Below, piece after piece: positions 23,020 through 34,111 of a stretch of DNA of 64,000 nucleotides. The position numbers and the translations under genes are program-made. Under the pieces are notes generated by a model, which saw only the letters and a list, made by a program, of their open reading frames with translations, was not told the DNA's origin and searched no databases. Source of the stretch: Pyrus communis (lineage: Eukaryota; Streptophyta; Magnoliopsida; Rosales; Rosaceae). How positions within the stretch are numbered: the stretch's first letter is position 1; each line of letters opens with the position of its first letter. Location of the stretch: positions 19,610,088 to 19,674,087 of the forward strand of contig NC_084811.1 in NCBI RefSeq assembly GCF_963583255.1, written 5' to 3'.

Positions 23020-23309
23020 TTTACCTAGTCCCTGGGTTTTACAGTTATAAAATAAATTATCTACTTATTGGAATTCTGGACTTACTGGGTTCTCTTTCTA
23101 TCTCCGCTCCTCATGCTCCGCTCAACCCACATCCTTGGGACTTATTTTTTGGACTTAGGTTTTTCTGATTTGGTATGAGATTGGAAACTCAAACAGTTAA
23201 GAAATCAATGAAAAGATAAAATATTGAATTACTGCAGATACTAGATGCTAATAGAATGAATTAACTATGAATGACTTACTTAATTACCAATCACTTGACT
23301 CTGATACTA

Positions 23310-23959
23310 AATGACATGGAAATACCAGATGATTATTGATCTGGTGAAAACATGATTAGGGTTTTTACCCATCTAATATGCACTTTTGATATAAAAAAAA
23401 ACACAATTAGAGTTTTAACGTGCAAACTGAGGCCAAAGAGAACAATTATTTCCTCCATCACCTACTGAAACTGATGGATCTTATAGCGTTTGCCATCGTG
23501 AATCAATGGACACTTGGTTATTTATTGTATATTTGCATCCATGCGCATATGTGAAAATCATGAAGTTCAAAGATTGCTTAATTTAATTTACAATTTACAT
23601 GTGGTATGAGAACCATGATTATGAACTCTCATGGTTTTCCAAAGATTATCAGTTTTAATTAATGTTAACTGAATCGACTTGATTAGTCTTTTTTTTTTTT
23701 TTTTTTTTCGAAATAATTTTGATTCATTGTGCTAATTTGAAATAACCTAATTGCATAATCCATGAACGGAACCTAATTTGGACGACACGCCTTTTTACGA
23801 ACTGTGAATGAATTTTTATATACTATAAATTCATAGATCAAGCCGAAATAGAATCCGCTATGCTATTTTTTTATTTGCATTTGCTGTGAATCCATTGTGC
23901 TACTTTTATTTGCAATGTATTGATTATATATTTCAATATATTTCAATGTCGGATAATAT
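23310..23959. other. AT-rich intergenic
   Basis: A T-run lies at about 23692-23708. No gene, RNA or paired repeat recognised. Confidence 0.5.
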
Positions 23960-24250
23960 TGTTATGAATATACTTCTAGCACATGTGTGATTGTGTAAAT
24001 CATTAGTAAATTGTATTTAACATACTAGAAGATCATTTCCCTTTAGGATTGTATTACTACAAGGAATCCTCATTGGTTTATTATAAATAAAGGCACGATG
24101 ACTAGGGAATAACACACAGAATTCCTGAAACTGTTTTCTCCATATCTCTTCTCTATGTCATGCACCCCCTCTCTTTCTCTTAGTTAATTATAGGCACAAC
24201 ATGTTATAAGCACGCTCTTGACACTACATTAAAGGAAATTTGTTAATCTT
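23960..24250 (+). mobile_element. Short Copia-type LTR remnant with primer-site-like sequence
   Basis: Begins TGTTATGAATATAC at 23960. It has a TATA-like TTATAAATAAAGG at about 24080-24092 and a pyrimidine-rich run, then AACATGTTATAAGCACGCTC near 24200. The last resembles the ACACGTTATCAGCACGCTC junction I know from short plant Copia LTRs. No partner LTR was found. Tentative. Confidence 0.45.
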
Positions 24251-25022
24251 CAATCAGGGAAGTATTACGTTTCAATTATAAATATTTGATTAAATTTTGA
24301 TTTTAATGAATTCATATACTTTATTGATTCAATTTATTCTTCTTGTGTTGAACGTGATAAAAGCTTTGAAGATGGAATCCAAAATCCGGAGGAGGAACTC
24401 GTACAAAACCGTTCACAATATTCACCAAGAAATCCAGATTCTTCCAAAACAACGATTTTTATCTTGATATTTTTTCAACCTTGATTGCATGAACCTTCAC
24501 CATAATGCCTAACCCAACTTTAAGTTTTATGAATTATATATTCTACATAAATTATGCATACATTATATTAAAAAAATATTGCTATATTATGTGAATTAAA
24601 TATGTGTGAATAAGAAAAGAAAAATAAAGAAAAAAGGAATTTTGAAACCCTAGCTCGCGCTGAGCCACAAGCCAAGCCACGTTTCTTTTTAATAAATAAA
24701 AAGCCTAAATTTTGTCCAAGCCGTGGCTAGAAGCCTCGACTACGCCAAGCTGCTCCAGCTCAGTTGAGCTAGAAGCTCCGGGCACATCAGCATAAGGAAA
24801 TGACTACGTTACGGTCGTCTTCCTCCTTTAGCCCTCTATACCTAGTTTTTATCAAGGATCACTGTGCCTTATCACCAGTTCTTAGTGATTGATGGATGCC
24901 GATGATTGTGACGCTAGCAGTCGCGCCCTATGGCTAGATCGTCAACTACAACTACGGGGAATGAGAATTCTGATGAATTCCCATTGAGATTTTTCAAGCA
25001 CCCACTTTCGTACTCAACCTAT
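24251..25022. other. Probable decayed retrotransposon interior, no readable gene
   Basis: Follows the LTR-like block above. It contains GGAGGAGGAACTCG and self-repeating CCAAGCC/AGCTCC words (24650-24790). No protein domain survives. Confidence 0.35.
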
Positions 25023-25648
25023 TGTTGGAAATGTGATACTCTACGAACATTTCACAAATTAAACTATTTCAATTTATTCTAAGGGCAAAGATTATTGTTT
25101 AAAAACATCTCATTAAATGTTATATGTTTGAATGATAAGTCCAAGGAAATGTAGTTAAGAGAATGTGATCTAAATAAGTTTGATTCATGAGACCTCTCTC
25201 TCTTTCATACACATATCATAAACGTTCATGATCATAGGATTGCCAATTGAGCATTGACAATATGCATAGATCAGTACATACTATGTCTTCTCTCCATAGA
25301 GTGACTGGATTCGAATTATTAGTGTGAATGACAGCAAGACAAGTATGTAGGTACTCAAGAGAGAATGAGTCCCCCCTGAACACAATCAGCTTATAATACT
25401 CATGTGATATGAGAACTCACTAATTGGGATAATGCAAAGTAGTTCTTTGACCTAAGGCATCATAGTTTTCTTGTGGTTAGGTCCTTAGTCTTTGACAATG
25501 TTAAAGCATTCCATTTGAGGGTGTCCACGACATAGGTGGGGTTGAGCTACTTAATTATGAAGGCATGTGAATGTGCAATAAGGGATCTCTAACCTTTAAA
25601 CCGTTGAAGGAGAATAATCTATGATATGGTTAAGAGTCTACAGCCATA

Positions 25649-26475
25649 GACATATGCAGGGCTGGTCCAGGCCCAGTGCTAGCAGGGCGATTGTCCGGGG
25701 CCCAAAATACTTGGGGCACCAAAATTATTAGGGTAGTATATTTATATATGTTTTTATAATAGTATAAATTTATACAATTTGGTTCAATGACAAAGAAATT
25801 AACTAGAACTGGTGGATTTGTTGTTTGAAATTAATGAGGAGGTCTTGAGTTCAAAACACCATGTGTGCTTATTTACTTTTCAGTTTTTACAAATTTCTTT
25901 TCATAAGAGTATAAATATATAAAATTTGGCTAAATGATCAAGAAGTTTAATTAGAATCAATGGTTTTTGTTGTTTAAAATTAACGAGAGGTCCTAAGTTC
26001 GAAATGTTAAGTGAATGTTTATTCTTTTCAATTTTTACGAATTTTTGTTTGGTTGTTAATTTATTTTTAATTAGTAACTAGTAGCTATGTAGTGCGTTAA
26101 CCAAATTTTTAAACCAAATTTGCAAATCATATGACGTGTCATCAAAAAGTTTAATTTAGTACCCATTTATTACTTATACATATCAATTAAAGACTCAAAA
26201 ACATCATTATTTTTTTAGTCCCATATTGACAAGGTTAGTAAATAAGAAAAAACACCTCACGATTTATAACCCAGAGTTTTTTTGTTTCATTCTCACAATA
26301 CAAAATAAATTAGTTTTTCCGTGTTTTTAAATTATTAAGTTTGAAGTGCTTTTCTAAGTATAATTGTATTGATGTCTTGTGTGTGAAAACAAATAATTTT
26401 CTTATATAAAGTAATGGCACATTTTTTGGCTTCGTCCTGGGCCTCAAAAATCTCTAGACCGGCCCTGGACATATG
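25649..26475. mobile_element. hAT-type MITE (25657-26467) inside the old LTR
   Basis: 811 bp. Starts CAGGGCTGGTCCAGG and ends TCTAGACCGGCCCTG; terminal inverted repeats are CAGGGCTGGTC against CAGGGCCGGTC. It is flanked by a perfect 8-bp duplication GACATATG (25649-25656, 26468-26475). The related LTRs at 41-42 kb and 58 kb lack the insertion at the same place. Inside, two tRNA-like TGAGTTCAAAAC/TAAGTTCGAAATG stretches (about 25850 and 26000) form a short internal duplication. No transposase. Confidence 0.93.
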
Positions 26476-27224
26476 AATACGATTTAGGAAGTGCATTCCA
26501 AATCACATTCAAAGTAATCATATAAACAAGATGATCGTATTGGATAGTGGACATGAATAAACTATCATCAAAACAATATGATCAAGAGTAATGGTTTAGA
26601 GAACGATTGTATTGCATTATAATCCCAAACTGAATAGGTTTTCCACCTCTTCTATTTAGCTTGGGTAACCATGACATACTGCTATGTGCCACTCATGGCT
26701 TGTGGAAGCCTTGAAGATTAGCAATCACTAATCTTCATTAAAGGAGTAAGTTTCAATTCACAATCGATCAATAAGAGTACTAATCGCCCACTACCTTGCT
26801 AATTAGAACCTAATCGATTGTACAATGTGTAAGGTTGAGATTGAAGAAAACAATGGGGTTGAGTAAGGAAAATTAAATTGTTTATGGCAAGGATTAATTA
26901 ATTAAACGAATAACTTGAGCCCATTAACTTGAGTTGTATGACAACTTAAAACACAAGGGGCATAGAAGCCCAATGAACCCACATGGCCGGGCATAGAGAA
27001 TGTGAGGGAGAGTTGGTTTTAATTTCAATTGTGTCACTCAATGTAAGTGGGTATATAAAGGTAATTATCCCATTCCCTCATTAGGGTTTCATGAGGCTTA
27101 GAGAGCAAAACGCATGCTTCTCATCCTCCATGAAGCTACTACACTTGAAGCCCTAGTGAAGAATTTCATCCCCAATGAGATGAAAAATTAGGCTAGATCC
27201 ACCACTTGGGCTAGCTACTTTCTT

Positions 27225-27992
27225 CCTTGGGTAGCCAAAAATTAGGCTACATCTAGCCCTAAAAAGCAGTGGGTCCCACGAGAAATGTCACTATTCATGT
27301 AAGCCAAATTCTATCACTCTCCCCCTACTTGCGAATACACTTATACTCTCATTTTATTCTTTCTTTTATTCTTTTTCTTTACATATTTTTGTTCCAAAGG
27401 TCCTCCTCTATTTTATTTGTATGTTTAATGCTTAAGAGATAAAATGATATAAGATGTTTTACTAAAAGGGCTTAGTTTTATTAATTTCCAAATAAAAACA
27501 CACTATGTATTAAAATGACATTGAAAGTTTAGAGACCCAAACTGAAAACATAAAAAACAACATACCTAAATTGCAAGGACATTACAATTTAGTTATGAGA
27601 TATAAGACTTCTCGTCAAATTTTAGAGAAACAAATCAACGGATAAGATGAGATAAGGGAACGTAATCCAACAATTCATAAGTAATAAAATCTAACTTTGT
27701 TATATTTGGAATGTTTTAGGTTGAAATGTTCTAAATTTTTTTTAAAATTATTTTGAGATAACAAGTCCAAAAATTAACTTAAGAAAAATTAACACAAAAA
27801 AAATAAAAAATATCGCGTAATCAAATTATTACATAAATAAATATATACAGCCCCATATATAGCCCCAAAATAAATAGCCCATCATTGGGAGATATTCTTT
27901 TATAGAGCCTCAAAGATTCTTCAGAGCTCTCAAATGGGCTATATCCCCAATTTTCCAGCCTCATATAGAGCTCCTTATTGGGGATGCTCTTA
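27225..27992. repeat. Insertion of unclassified repeat within the old LTR
   Basis: Not collinear with the young LTRs. AT-rich core; its right part has TATAGCCCC, GAGCTC and ends ATTGGGGATGCTCTTA, a motif I associate with abundant plant MITEs. Terminal repeats could not be paired. Confidence 0.4.
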
Positions 27993-28260
27993 GGGAAGAT
28001 TTACTAGCATCAAATCCTCCCCAAAACACTCATCTTCTTCTTTAATGCATCTCCTAGGTGTGGAGACTTAGAGGTTTCCTCTCTTGGGAACTTGGAGAAT
28101 CCATTCATTCATCCTCCTCCAAGCAATCCATGAAACAAAGAAGCAAGGAATGAAGGTCCTCTCTTATGGGTGATTAGCCTTTGATTATGCAAAGAGGATT
28201 CAACAAAGGTATAAGAAATCTCAACTCCTTTCTCTTTGATTGAGTTGAGTCTTGGTTAAC

Positions 28261-29009
28261 ATATTTGTCAATTCAAGGATATAACTCATTTCTAAATTTA
28301 GAACTTCGATTGGTTTGGTTGCTAAATAAGATTGTAACCAAGGATATAACTCATTTCTATTTAAGTTGATAGTCTAATCTTATTTATTATTGACATGTCG
28401 GTCTATAGGTTTGTCTAGTTTGGTTGCTAAATAAGATTGCAATTTATTATTTTTATCCAAGGATATAACTCATTTCTATTGTCAATTCAATTTTCTTTGT
28501 GGTCTTCCCATTACCTACGATGTAATTTGTGGAGCAAAAAATAATTTATAAAATTCTGAAGCTGACACATGAATTTTTGCCCACAAAAGACGAGAATGCT
28601 CTCATTAAATTGGCAAGGCCCACATTTGTTCTACGCTCAACTCAACCACCAAAAAGACCTGAGTTGCTGACTACGACTTCTCAAGCTCCTCTACTCATGG
28701 CAAGGAGATAAGGCAAGAGAACTAAAAGTATAGTTGATAACTAATCTCTACCTTTAAATTTTTCTCATTGAAGACATATTCCTTTATGCAGGGAAACACA
28801 ATCACATCCAATCAAGGATTATCCAATTTAATTCTTAGGATATTATTAATTAACTTTTATAATAACTTTAAGGATTATTTGTGATACTGTCATTGCGATT
28901 TCAGTAGTAAAAATTTTTAACCCGAATTTTCCCATAATGTTCCAAACTTATTCCGATAAAAAAACCTCCGAAGTATTTTGATCTTCTATAGTTATTTACT
29001 TAAATTTTA
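28261..29009. other. Non-coding with short repeated blocks
   Basis: CAAGGATATAACTCATTTCT occurs three times (about 28276, 28339, 28459), and GGTTTGGTTGCTAAATAAGA twice (about 28312, 28420). The open frame at 28529-28711 has no recognisable similarity. No gene called. Confidence 0.55.
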
Positions 29010-29885
29010 GGGTAAAGTACAAAATACTACCTCAACTATTGGTGTCACAACACTTTCATACCTCATCTTTTAAAATTGACAATGTTATACCTCATCTTTA
29101 GAATTTCGTCCAATGTTATACTTTTCGTTACTTGGCCGTTTACTTTTCAGTTAAATGATGACGTGGCTTGATTCGGGACCCACTTTCTATTAAAAAATTA
29201 ATAAAATATTATTAAAAACTAAAAAAAAATTATTTAATATTTTTTTAAGATAATAAAGAAAAGTAAAAAAAAAAAAAATTTGAAAACCCATCAACCTCCC
29301 CTGCGGAAGAAGAAGAAGAAGAAGGAGAAGGAGAAGCAGAAGGAGGAAGGAGAAGAAGAAGAGGAAAAAAAGGAGAAGGAGGAAGAAAAAATAAAATAAA
29401 AAAATTTAAAAACCCATCAACCCCGCCTTGCGAAAGAAGAAGAAGGAGAAGGAGAAGGAGAAGGAGAAGGAGAAGGAGAAGGAGAAGAGGAAGAAAAGGA
29501 GAAGGAGGAAGAAGAGGAAGAAAAGGAGAAAAAATATATTTGAAAACCCATCAACACTCCCCCCTGCAGAAGAAGAGGAAGAAGAAGGAGAAGATGAAAA
29601 AAAGGAGGAGGAAGAAAAATTGGATTGTTTTTTTCTTTTTTTCGGGGTTTGCAGGTGGGGGAAGAAGATGAAGATGGGGAGAAGCGAGAGAGAAGGGGGG
29701 AGGGGAAGGGACGAACTAAGCGTTATTTTATTTTTTATTTTATTTTATTTTTACTTTTTATTATTATTTTAATATTTAAAAAATATTAAATATTTTTTTT
29801 AGTTTTTAATAATTTTTTAATACAAAGTGGGCCTCGAATCAAGCCACGTCAGCATTTAACTGAAAAGTAAACGGCCAAGTAATTC
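29010..29885. mobile_element. Foldback/MITE-like element with GAA-rich core, right end truncated
   Basis: Arms at about 29130-29260 and 29750-29880 are inverted copies. The left arm reads ACTTGGCCGTTTACTTTTCA, then TTAAATGATGACGTGGCTTG; the right arm is its reverse complement with few changes. The left side extends further (GGGTAAAGTACAAAATACTA at 29012), but the matching outer right end is missing. The core holds three units starting AAACCCATCAAC (about 29284, 29410, 29546), each followed by GAA/GGAGAA tracts. The Lys/Glu-rich open frame at 29428-29772 is a product of these tracts. Confidence 0.75.
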
Positions 29886-30300
29886 TTCGAAGTGATTATT
29901 TAAAAAAAAAAATTTCTCGTGTGAAATCTTCTGTCTTGTTCTCCTACCATTTCTCTCCTCCAGATCCCTTTCCTCTCTCCATCTCTCTCCCGATCGTTCA
30001 CTCCCCTTCTAACCTCTTGAGTTTTTTGCTTTTTCCAGGGAGAGGGGTTTTTTTTCAAATTTATCGTCGTTGTAGGAAAATTTCATATGGAAAAGGGGTT
30101 CATGCGTTCATTTCGAAACACAATCTCAATTTTTTTGGTGCTTTGTAACTAATTGGGTTTGAATATTATTGATAAATAACTGGATGAAATTGGATGTTGA
30201 AAGTTATGAGGGCTTTATGTAATTGGATATGCTGGGTTTTGATATTCAACGAGTATAGTAGGTTTTGCAGATGGAAGGGATTCGACATGACGTGAAATCT
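29886..30300. other. Non-coding; pyrimidine-rich leader-like stretch
   Basis: 29930-30030 is rich in CTCTCTCC and resembles a plant 5' leader, but no gene follows. Nothing else recognised. Confidence 0.4.
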
Positions 30301-32271
30301 TTTCTCTCTTCTTCTTTTTTTTGTCAATTAGTAGTTTGTTTCCGTGTAATAGGAATTATTTAAGTTTATAACTTAATCTACATGAAGATTAATTTGAGAG
30401 CAGCTCTGTTTCCAAATATGCTGAAAATTACGAATTAAATTGTGACCGATACGATTCGATTTCAAAATTTTGGAACGAAAATTGGAAACATTGTTTCTGA
30501 TCGAATCCTTCCAAGAAACACCTATAGGTGAAGAGCATAAAGTATCTCAAATTTGAAATATAAGTTTTAACAATAGGAAATTGTAGCAATAGTCCTTTAA
30601 CTTCAACTCAAATGGAGAAATGGTCCCTCAACTAAAAATCATGGATCAATGATCCCTTAACTCATCAAAACATACGGCTATGGTCATTTTTGTCAACTCC
30701 ATTAGAACTTTTGTCAAAATGAGTTACCTACCACGCACGTGAGGCTGAATCAAGAGGCAAATATGACAAACCAAATGAGAAAAATTGTAGCAATGGTCCT
30801 CAACTTTAAACCAATTGGAGAAATAGTCCCTCAACTTTAACCCAATTGGAGCAATGACCCCTCAACTTTAATCTAATTGTAGCAATGGTCCTTCTAATTT
30901 TAACGAAATTCTAACAGAGTTGACGAGAATGACCACAACTGCACATTGATGAGTTTTCTTTTTCTTTTCTTTTTTTTTGAAAAAAATGGGGACAAATAGT
31001 GGCAAGCCATGATTATCTACCCCTTCCAGGTCCGGAGAGGCTATGGAGAATTTCACCCTGCCCGTGGACACAATCAAGCAGACCCACTAGCTCGGAGCAT
31101 TGAAACAATGGTCATGGAATTTTAGTTGAGGTTGAGGGACCATTCCTCCAAACAAATTAATGTTGAGGGACCATTTCTACAATTTTCACATTTAACAAAG
31201 TCATACTAGGATATGATGTTGAACAAAATTCTCGAATTGGGATTGGAAAACTTCTTTCATAAAAAGAAGACATATATTCTAACTAAATTGCAAGGAAAAA
31301 AATTCGAACTTGTGTACAATGAAGCGAGCACACTGCTCTGCTTAACTCATGTCGGCACATGAAACACATTCCTTGTATCTTGTATGGACTAAATTAAGCA
31401 AAGTGATTTGATGGAAGGGTCCGAGAAAAAATGTTCACTTTCATCTGTGACATAAAGATGGAATCTAACTGATTTGGCTTTGTTAGCTAGCTTATGTCTC
31501 CTTCATCCCTATTAAATCATGATATACACAAGTAATAAATGAATTTGGACCACACTTATTGTGTGTCTCTCCTCTGAGTATTTTGTATTATGTCTCTTTC
31601 TTCTTATTAATATTTTTTTTGTCAAGTATTTTGTTTCTCTATAACATGAATTATTTAAGTTGGTAGCTTAATCTACAATAAGGACCTCATATGTCCTCAA
31701 AATGAGGACCTTAGGAGAGCAGCTCTATTTCCGAATATGCTAAAAATCACGAATTAAAAAATTGTCATCCAATACGATCTGATTTTGAAAGTTTGGAATG
31801 AAAATTGGAAACGTTTTTCTGATCCGATCCTTCCGAGAAACACCCTAGGTGAATAGCATAAAGTATCTCGAATTTAGAATATAAGATTTTTGACAAAGTC
31901 ATACTAGTATATGATGTTGAACATAATTCTAGAATTGGGAAGGGAAGACTTCTTTTACAAAAAGACGACACATATTCCAACTAAATTGCAAGGAGAAGAA
32001 TTCAAACTTGTGCACAATGAAGCGAGCATGCTACTCTTCTTAACTTATGTCTGCACATGGAACACATTTCCTTATATCTTATACGGACTAAATTGAACAA
32101 ATTGATTTGATGGGTCCGAGAAAATGTTAACTTTCATTGTGACATAAAGATGGGATCTAATTGATTTGGCTTTGTTAGCTAGCTTAAGTCTCCTTCATCC
32201 CTATTAAATCATGAATGCAAAAGTAACCGCTCTAACACATGGATTTGGACCACACTTGTGTGTCTTTCCGC
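30301..32271. repeat. Tandem duplication: copy 1 about 30301-31575, copy 2 about 31590-32271
   Basis: The two copies share long diverged blocks: GAGAGCAGCTCT...GAATATGCT, ATTGGAAAC...GAATCCTTCC-like, AAGTCATACTAG.ATATGATGTTGAAC, and GGCTTTGTTAGCTAGCTTA. They lie head to tail. Copy 1 is longer because a 617-bp MITE sits in it. Copy 2 has a private 35-bp piece with perfect 12-bp arms (TAAGGACCTCAT, ATGAGGACCTTA; 31679-31713). No coding function recognised. Confidence 0.85.
30566..31198. mobile_element. MITE (30574-31190) with 8-bp duplication TTTAACAA
   Basis: Ends are TAGGAAATTGTAGCAATAGTCC on the left (read as two pieces) and its imperfect inverse CTACAATTTTCACA on the right. TTTAACAA flanks both sides (30566-30573, 31191-31198). 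Tandem copy 2 shows the unfilled site (ATTTTTGACAAAGTCATAC near 31886), which confirms the ends. Inside are repeated phrases of the form AATGGTCCCTCAACTTTAA. Superfamily (hAT or Mutator-like) not settled. Confidence 0.85.
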
Positions 32272-33289
32272 AATGGGGCGTGGAGATTCTAGACAACATC
32301 CACTCAGGGGTCTCTTTGACAACCACTCTGGTGGACAATCCCTCCCTCAGAAAGCCTTTATTTCTGTGTATTATTGGCCAACCATGAAAATAGATGCAAA
32401 AGATTGTGATCAAACTTGTAATAAGTGCCAAAAGTAGGCTCCGATGAATCATCAGCATGCAGAAGAGCTCAACACTATATTAAGTGCATGACTCCTTACG
32501 CAATGGGACATCGACTCAATCGGTCCACTCAAGAAGGCTAACATATTACTTTGCCAAGTGGATCGAGGCCAAAACTTTTTAGCAGATAACGGCATCTATT
32601 ATCAAATCCTTCATTTGGAAAAATATCGTATGTCATTTGGCATCTCACACATCATTATCTCTGATAACAGGCTGCAGTTCTCTGATTCAGTTGGTACGGA
32701 TTGGTACAAAGAACTTGTCATCGAGCACTTAACGTCCACTTCAAAATATCCTCAGGGGAATGACCAAGCCGAAGCCTCTAACAAAACGATCCCTAATTGT
32801 TTAGTAAGGAGACTTAAAGCAAAGAAAGGTAAATGCCCAGAAGAACTTCCTGGTGTTCTAATGAGCAAGCCAAAGCTTCCAACAAGTAACAAGATGATCC
32901 TTTTTTGAAGGAAACGATAGTAACAAGATGATCCTTAATTGTTTAGTAAAGAGACTTGAAGCAAAGAAAGGCAAGTGGCTAGAAGAACTTCCTGGTGTTC
33001 TATGGGCCTCTAGAATCATTGCAAGGACGGCCACTGGTGAAACTCCCTTCTCTTTGACATACGTAACTGAAGCTATCATTTTGGTCCAGGTCACCACTAT
33101 GCCAATATGCACGCGGAGAAACAAATGTAGATCAAAATTGAAGGAATACTCCGAGCGAAGCTGGACTTCCTTGAGGGGCGGAGAGAGCAAGCTAGGATCC
33201 GGCTAGCGACTTATTAACAAAAGATCCGTTTATACTAAATCAAAGGTGTTGACCAAGAAGTTTTCAAGTTGGGAATCTTGTTTTAAGAA

Positions 33290-33940
33290 AGTGTTGTCAC
33301 ATCCCGGTCCAAGGTCCACCACATCCCGAGCCCGCTCCACTATAGTAGCATAATATTGTCCTCTTTGGACCCCGACTACGTCTCACGGTTTTGTTTCTGG
33401 GAACTCAGACGAGAACTTCCCAGTGGGTTCGTGGGAGTGCTCTTGCGCGCTACTCGCTTAACTTCGGAGTTCCAAGTGAGCTCTCAAAAGGCCTCGTGCT
33501 AGATAGAGATGGGAATATACATATAAGGCTTACATGATCCACTCCTCTGGGCGATGTGGGATGTTACAATCCACCCCCCTTAGGGGCCCAACGTCCTCGT
33601 CAGCACACCACGACCAGGGTTAGGCTTTGATATCAAATTGTCACATCCCGGCCCAGGGTCCACCACATCCCGGGCCTGCTCCACCACCGTAGCACGATAT
33701 TGTTCGCTTTGGGCCCCGATTACGCCCTCACGGTTTTGTTTCTGGGAACTCACAAGAGAACTTCCCAGTGGGTCACCCATCATGGGAATACTCTCGCGCG
33801 CTACTCGCTTAACTTCGGAGTTCCAATAGAATCCGAAGCCAGTGAGCTTCCAAAAAGCCTCGTGCTAGGTAAAGATAGGAATATACATATAAGGCTTACA
33901 TGATCCACCCCCCCTGGACGATGTGGGATGTTACAAGTGT
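33290..33940 (-). mobile_element. Cassandra TRIM element (33295-33935) carrying 5S rRNA-like LTRs
   Basis: Two LTRs (33295-33568, 274 bp; 33639-33935, 297 bp), each TGTCACATCCCGG...GGGATGTTACA, flanked by a perfect 5-bp duplication AGTGT (33290-33294, 33936-33940). The 70-bp interior has a tRNA-Met-like primer site in reverse (GGCTTTGATATCAA) beside the right LTR, so the element reads on the minus strand. Each LTR contains 5S rRNA-derived sequence on the minus strand (33761-33824; 33416-33473), which defines Cassandra. The left LTR lacks about 9 bp of the 5S part and about 12 bp further on. Confidence 0.95.
33761..33824 (-). repeat. 5S rRNA-derived segment in the Cassandra LTR (not a functional 5S gene)
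   Basis: On the minus strand it reads GGAACTCCGAAGTTAAGC, then GGCGAGAG-like, ATGATGGGTGACC and CTGGGAAGT, in the order of the 3' half of plant 5S rRNA. The full 120-nt gene is not present. Confidence 0.9.
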
Positions 33941-34111
33941 TCCAGAATACACAAATTCCCGACAAGTGCAAAGTCAGGGAAAACGAGGAAGGACCTTATC
34001 GTGTCATTGGAGTTGATGGTAAAGGCACGTACAACCTTGCCGCCATGCAAACGACGCTTTGAACCAAACCGTGGAATATCGCTAGGTTAGATGCTATCCG
34101 TTTGTGCTAAT

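Larger units (their letters stand above)
19273..23309 (-). mobile_element. Endogenous pararetrovirus (Caulimoviridae-like), copy B, split by an hAT-type element
   Basis: A minus-strand relic. It starts at a tRNA-Met-like primer site (reverse complement of CTTGACTCTGATACTA, 23294-23309), then a leader, then the ATG at 23019-23017. The frame at 22515-21898 is a caulimovirid-type movement protein (REHTLLIQ, NIKIPRTIKW, a YLD block). Further on, the frame at 21183-20660 resembles the gag-like/coat region (WWEKHLTEQSRNA). This continues across the hAT-type element into 19332-19273 and ends at a TA microsatellite. Protease, reverse transcriptase and RNase H are absent. Multiple stops and frame breaks, for example around 21300-21800, make it defective. 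Confidence 0.78.
25023..28260 (+). mobile_element. Old LTR of the 41-59 kb Copia family, with insertions
   Basis: Begins TGTTGGAAATGTG at 25023 and is collinear, reverse-complemented, with the LTR at 42899-41094. Shared blocks include the CACTACCTTGCTAATTAGAA region (26780-26820), the TTAATTAATTAAACGAATAA block (about 26890) and TGGAGACTTAGAGG (about 28060). It is heavily diverged. Two insertions relative to the young LTRs are clear: an hAT-type element (25657-26467) and about 750 bp at 27225-27992. Neither a purine tract before nor a primer site after was found, so it may be a solo LTR. The right end is uncertain. Confidence 0.7.
32272..34100 (+). pseudogene. Gypsy-type integrase remnant, interrupted by Cassandra
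   Basis: Plus-strand polyprotein scrap. The zinc-binding end (NHSGGQSL, YYWPTMKIDA, CNKCQK) is at about 32310-32435, the core start (QWDIDSIGPLKKAN) at 32500-32540, then IISDNRLQFSDS and YPQGNDQAEASNKT at 32650-32800. The catalytic Asp, Asp and Glu positions are still readable, but frames change and stops occur. A 145-bp segment is duplicated (about 32780-32880 and 32925-33015). The C-terminal part resumes after the Cassandra insertion at 33941 (IPDKCKVRENEEGPYRVIGV). No other pol domains are present. Confidence 0.85.

Noticed and set aside
29428..29772. 114-codon Lys/Glu-rich frame
   Set aside because: A translation of GGAGAA microsatellite repeats inside a foldback element.
33761..33824. 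5S rRNA gene
   Set aside because: Only part of the 5S sequence is present and it lies inside a Cassandra LTR.
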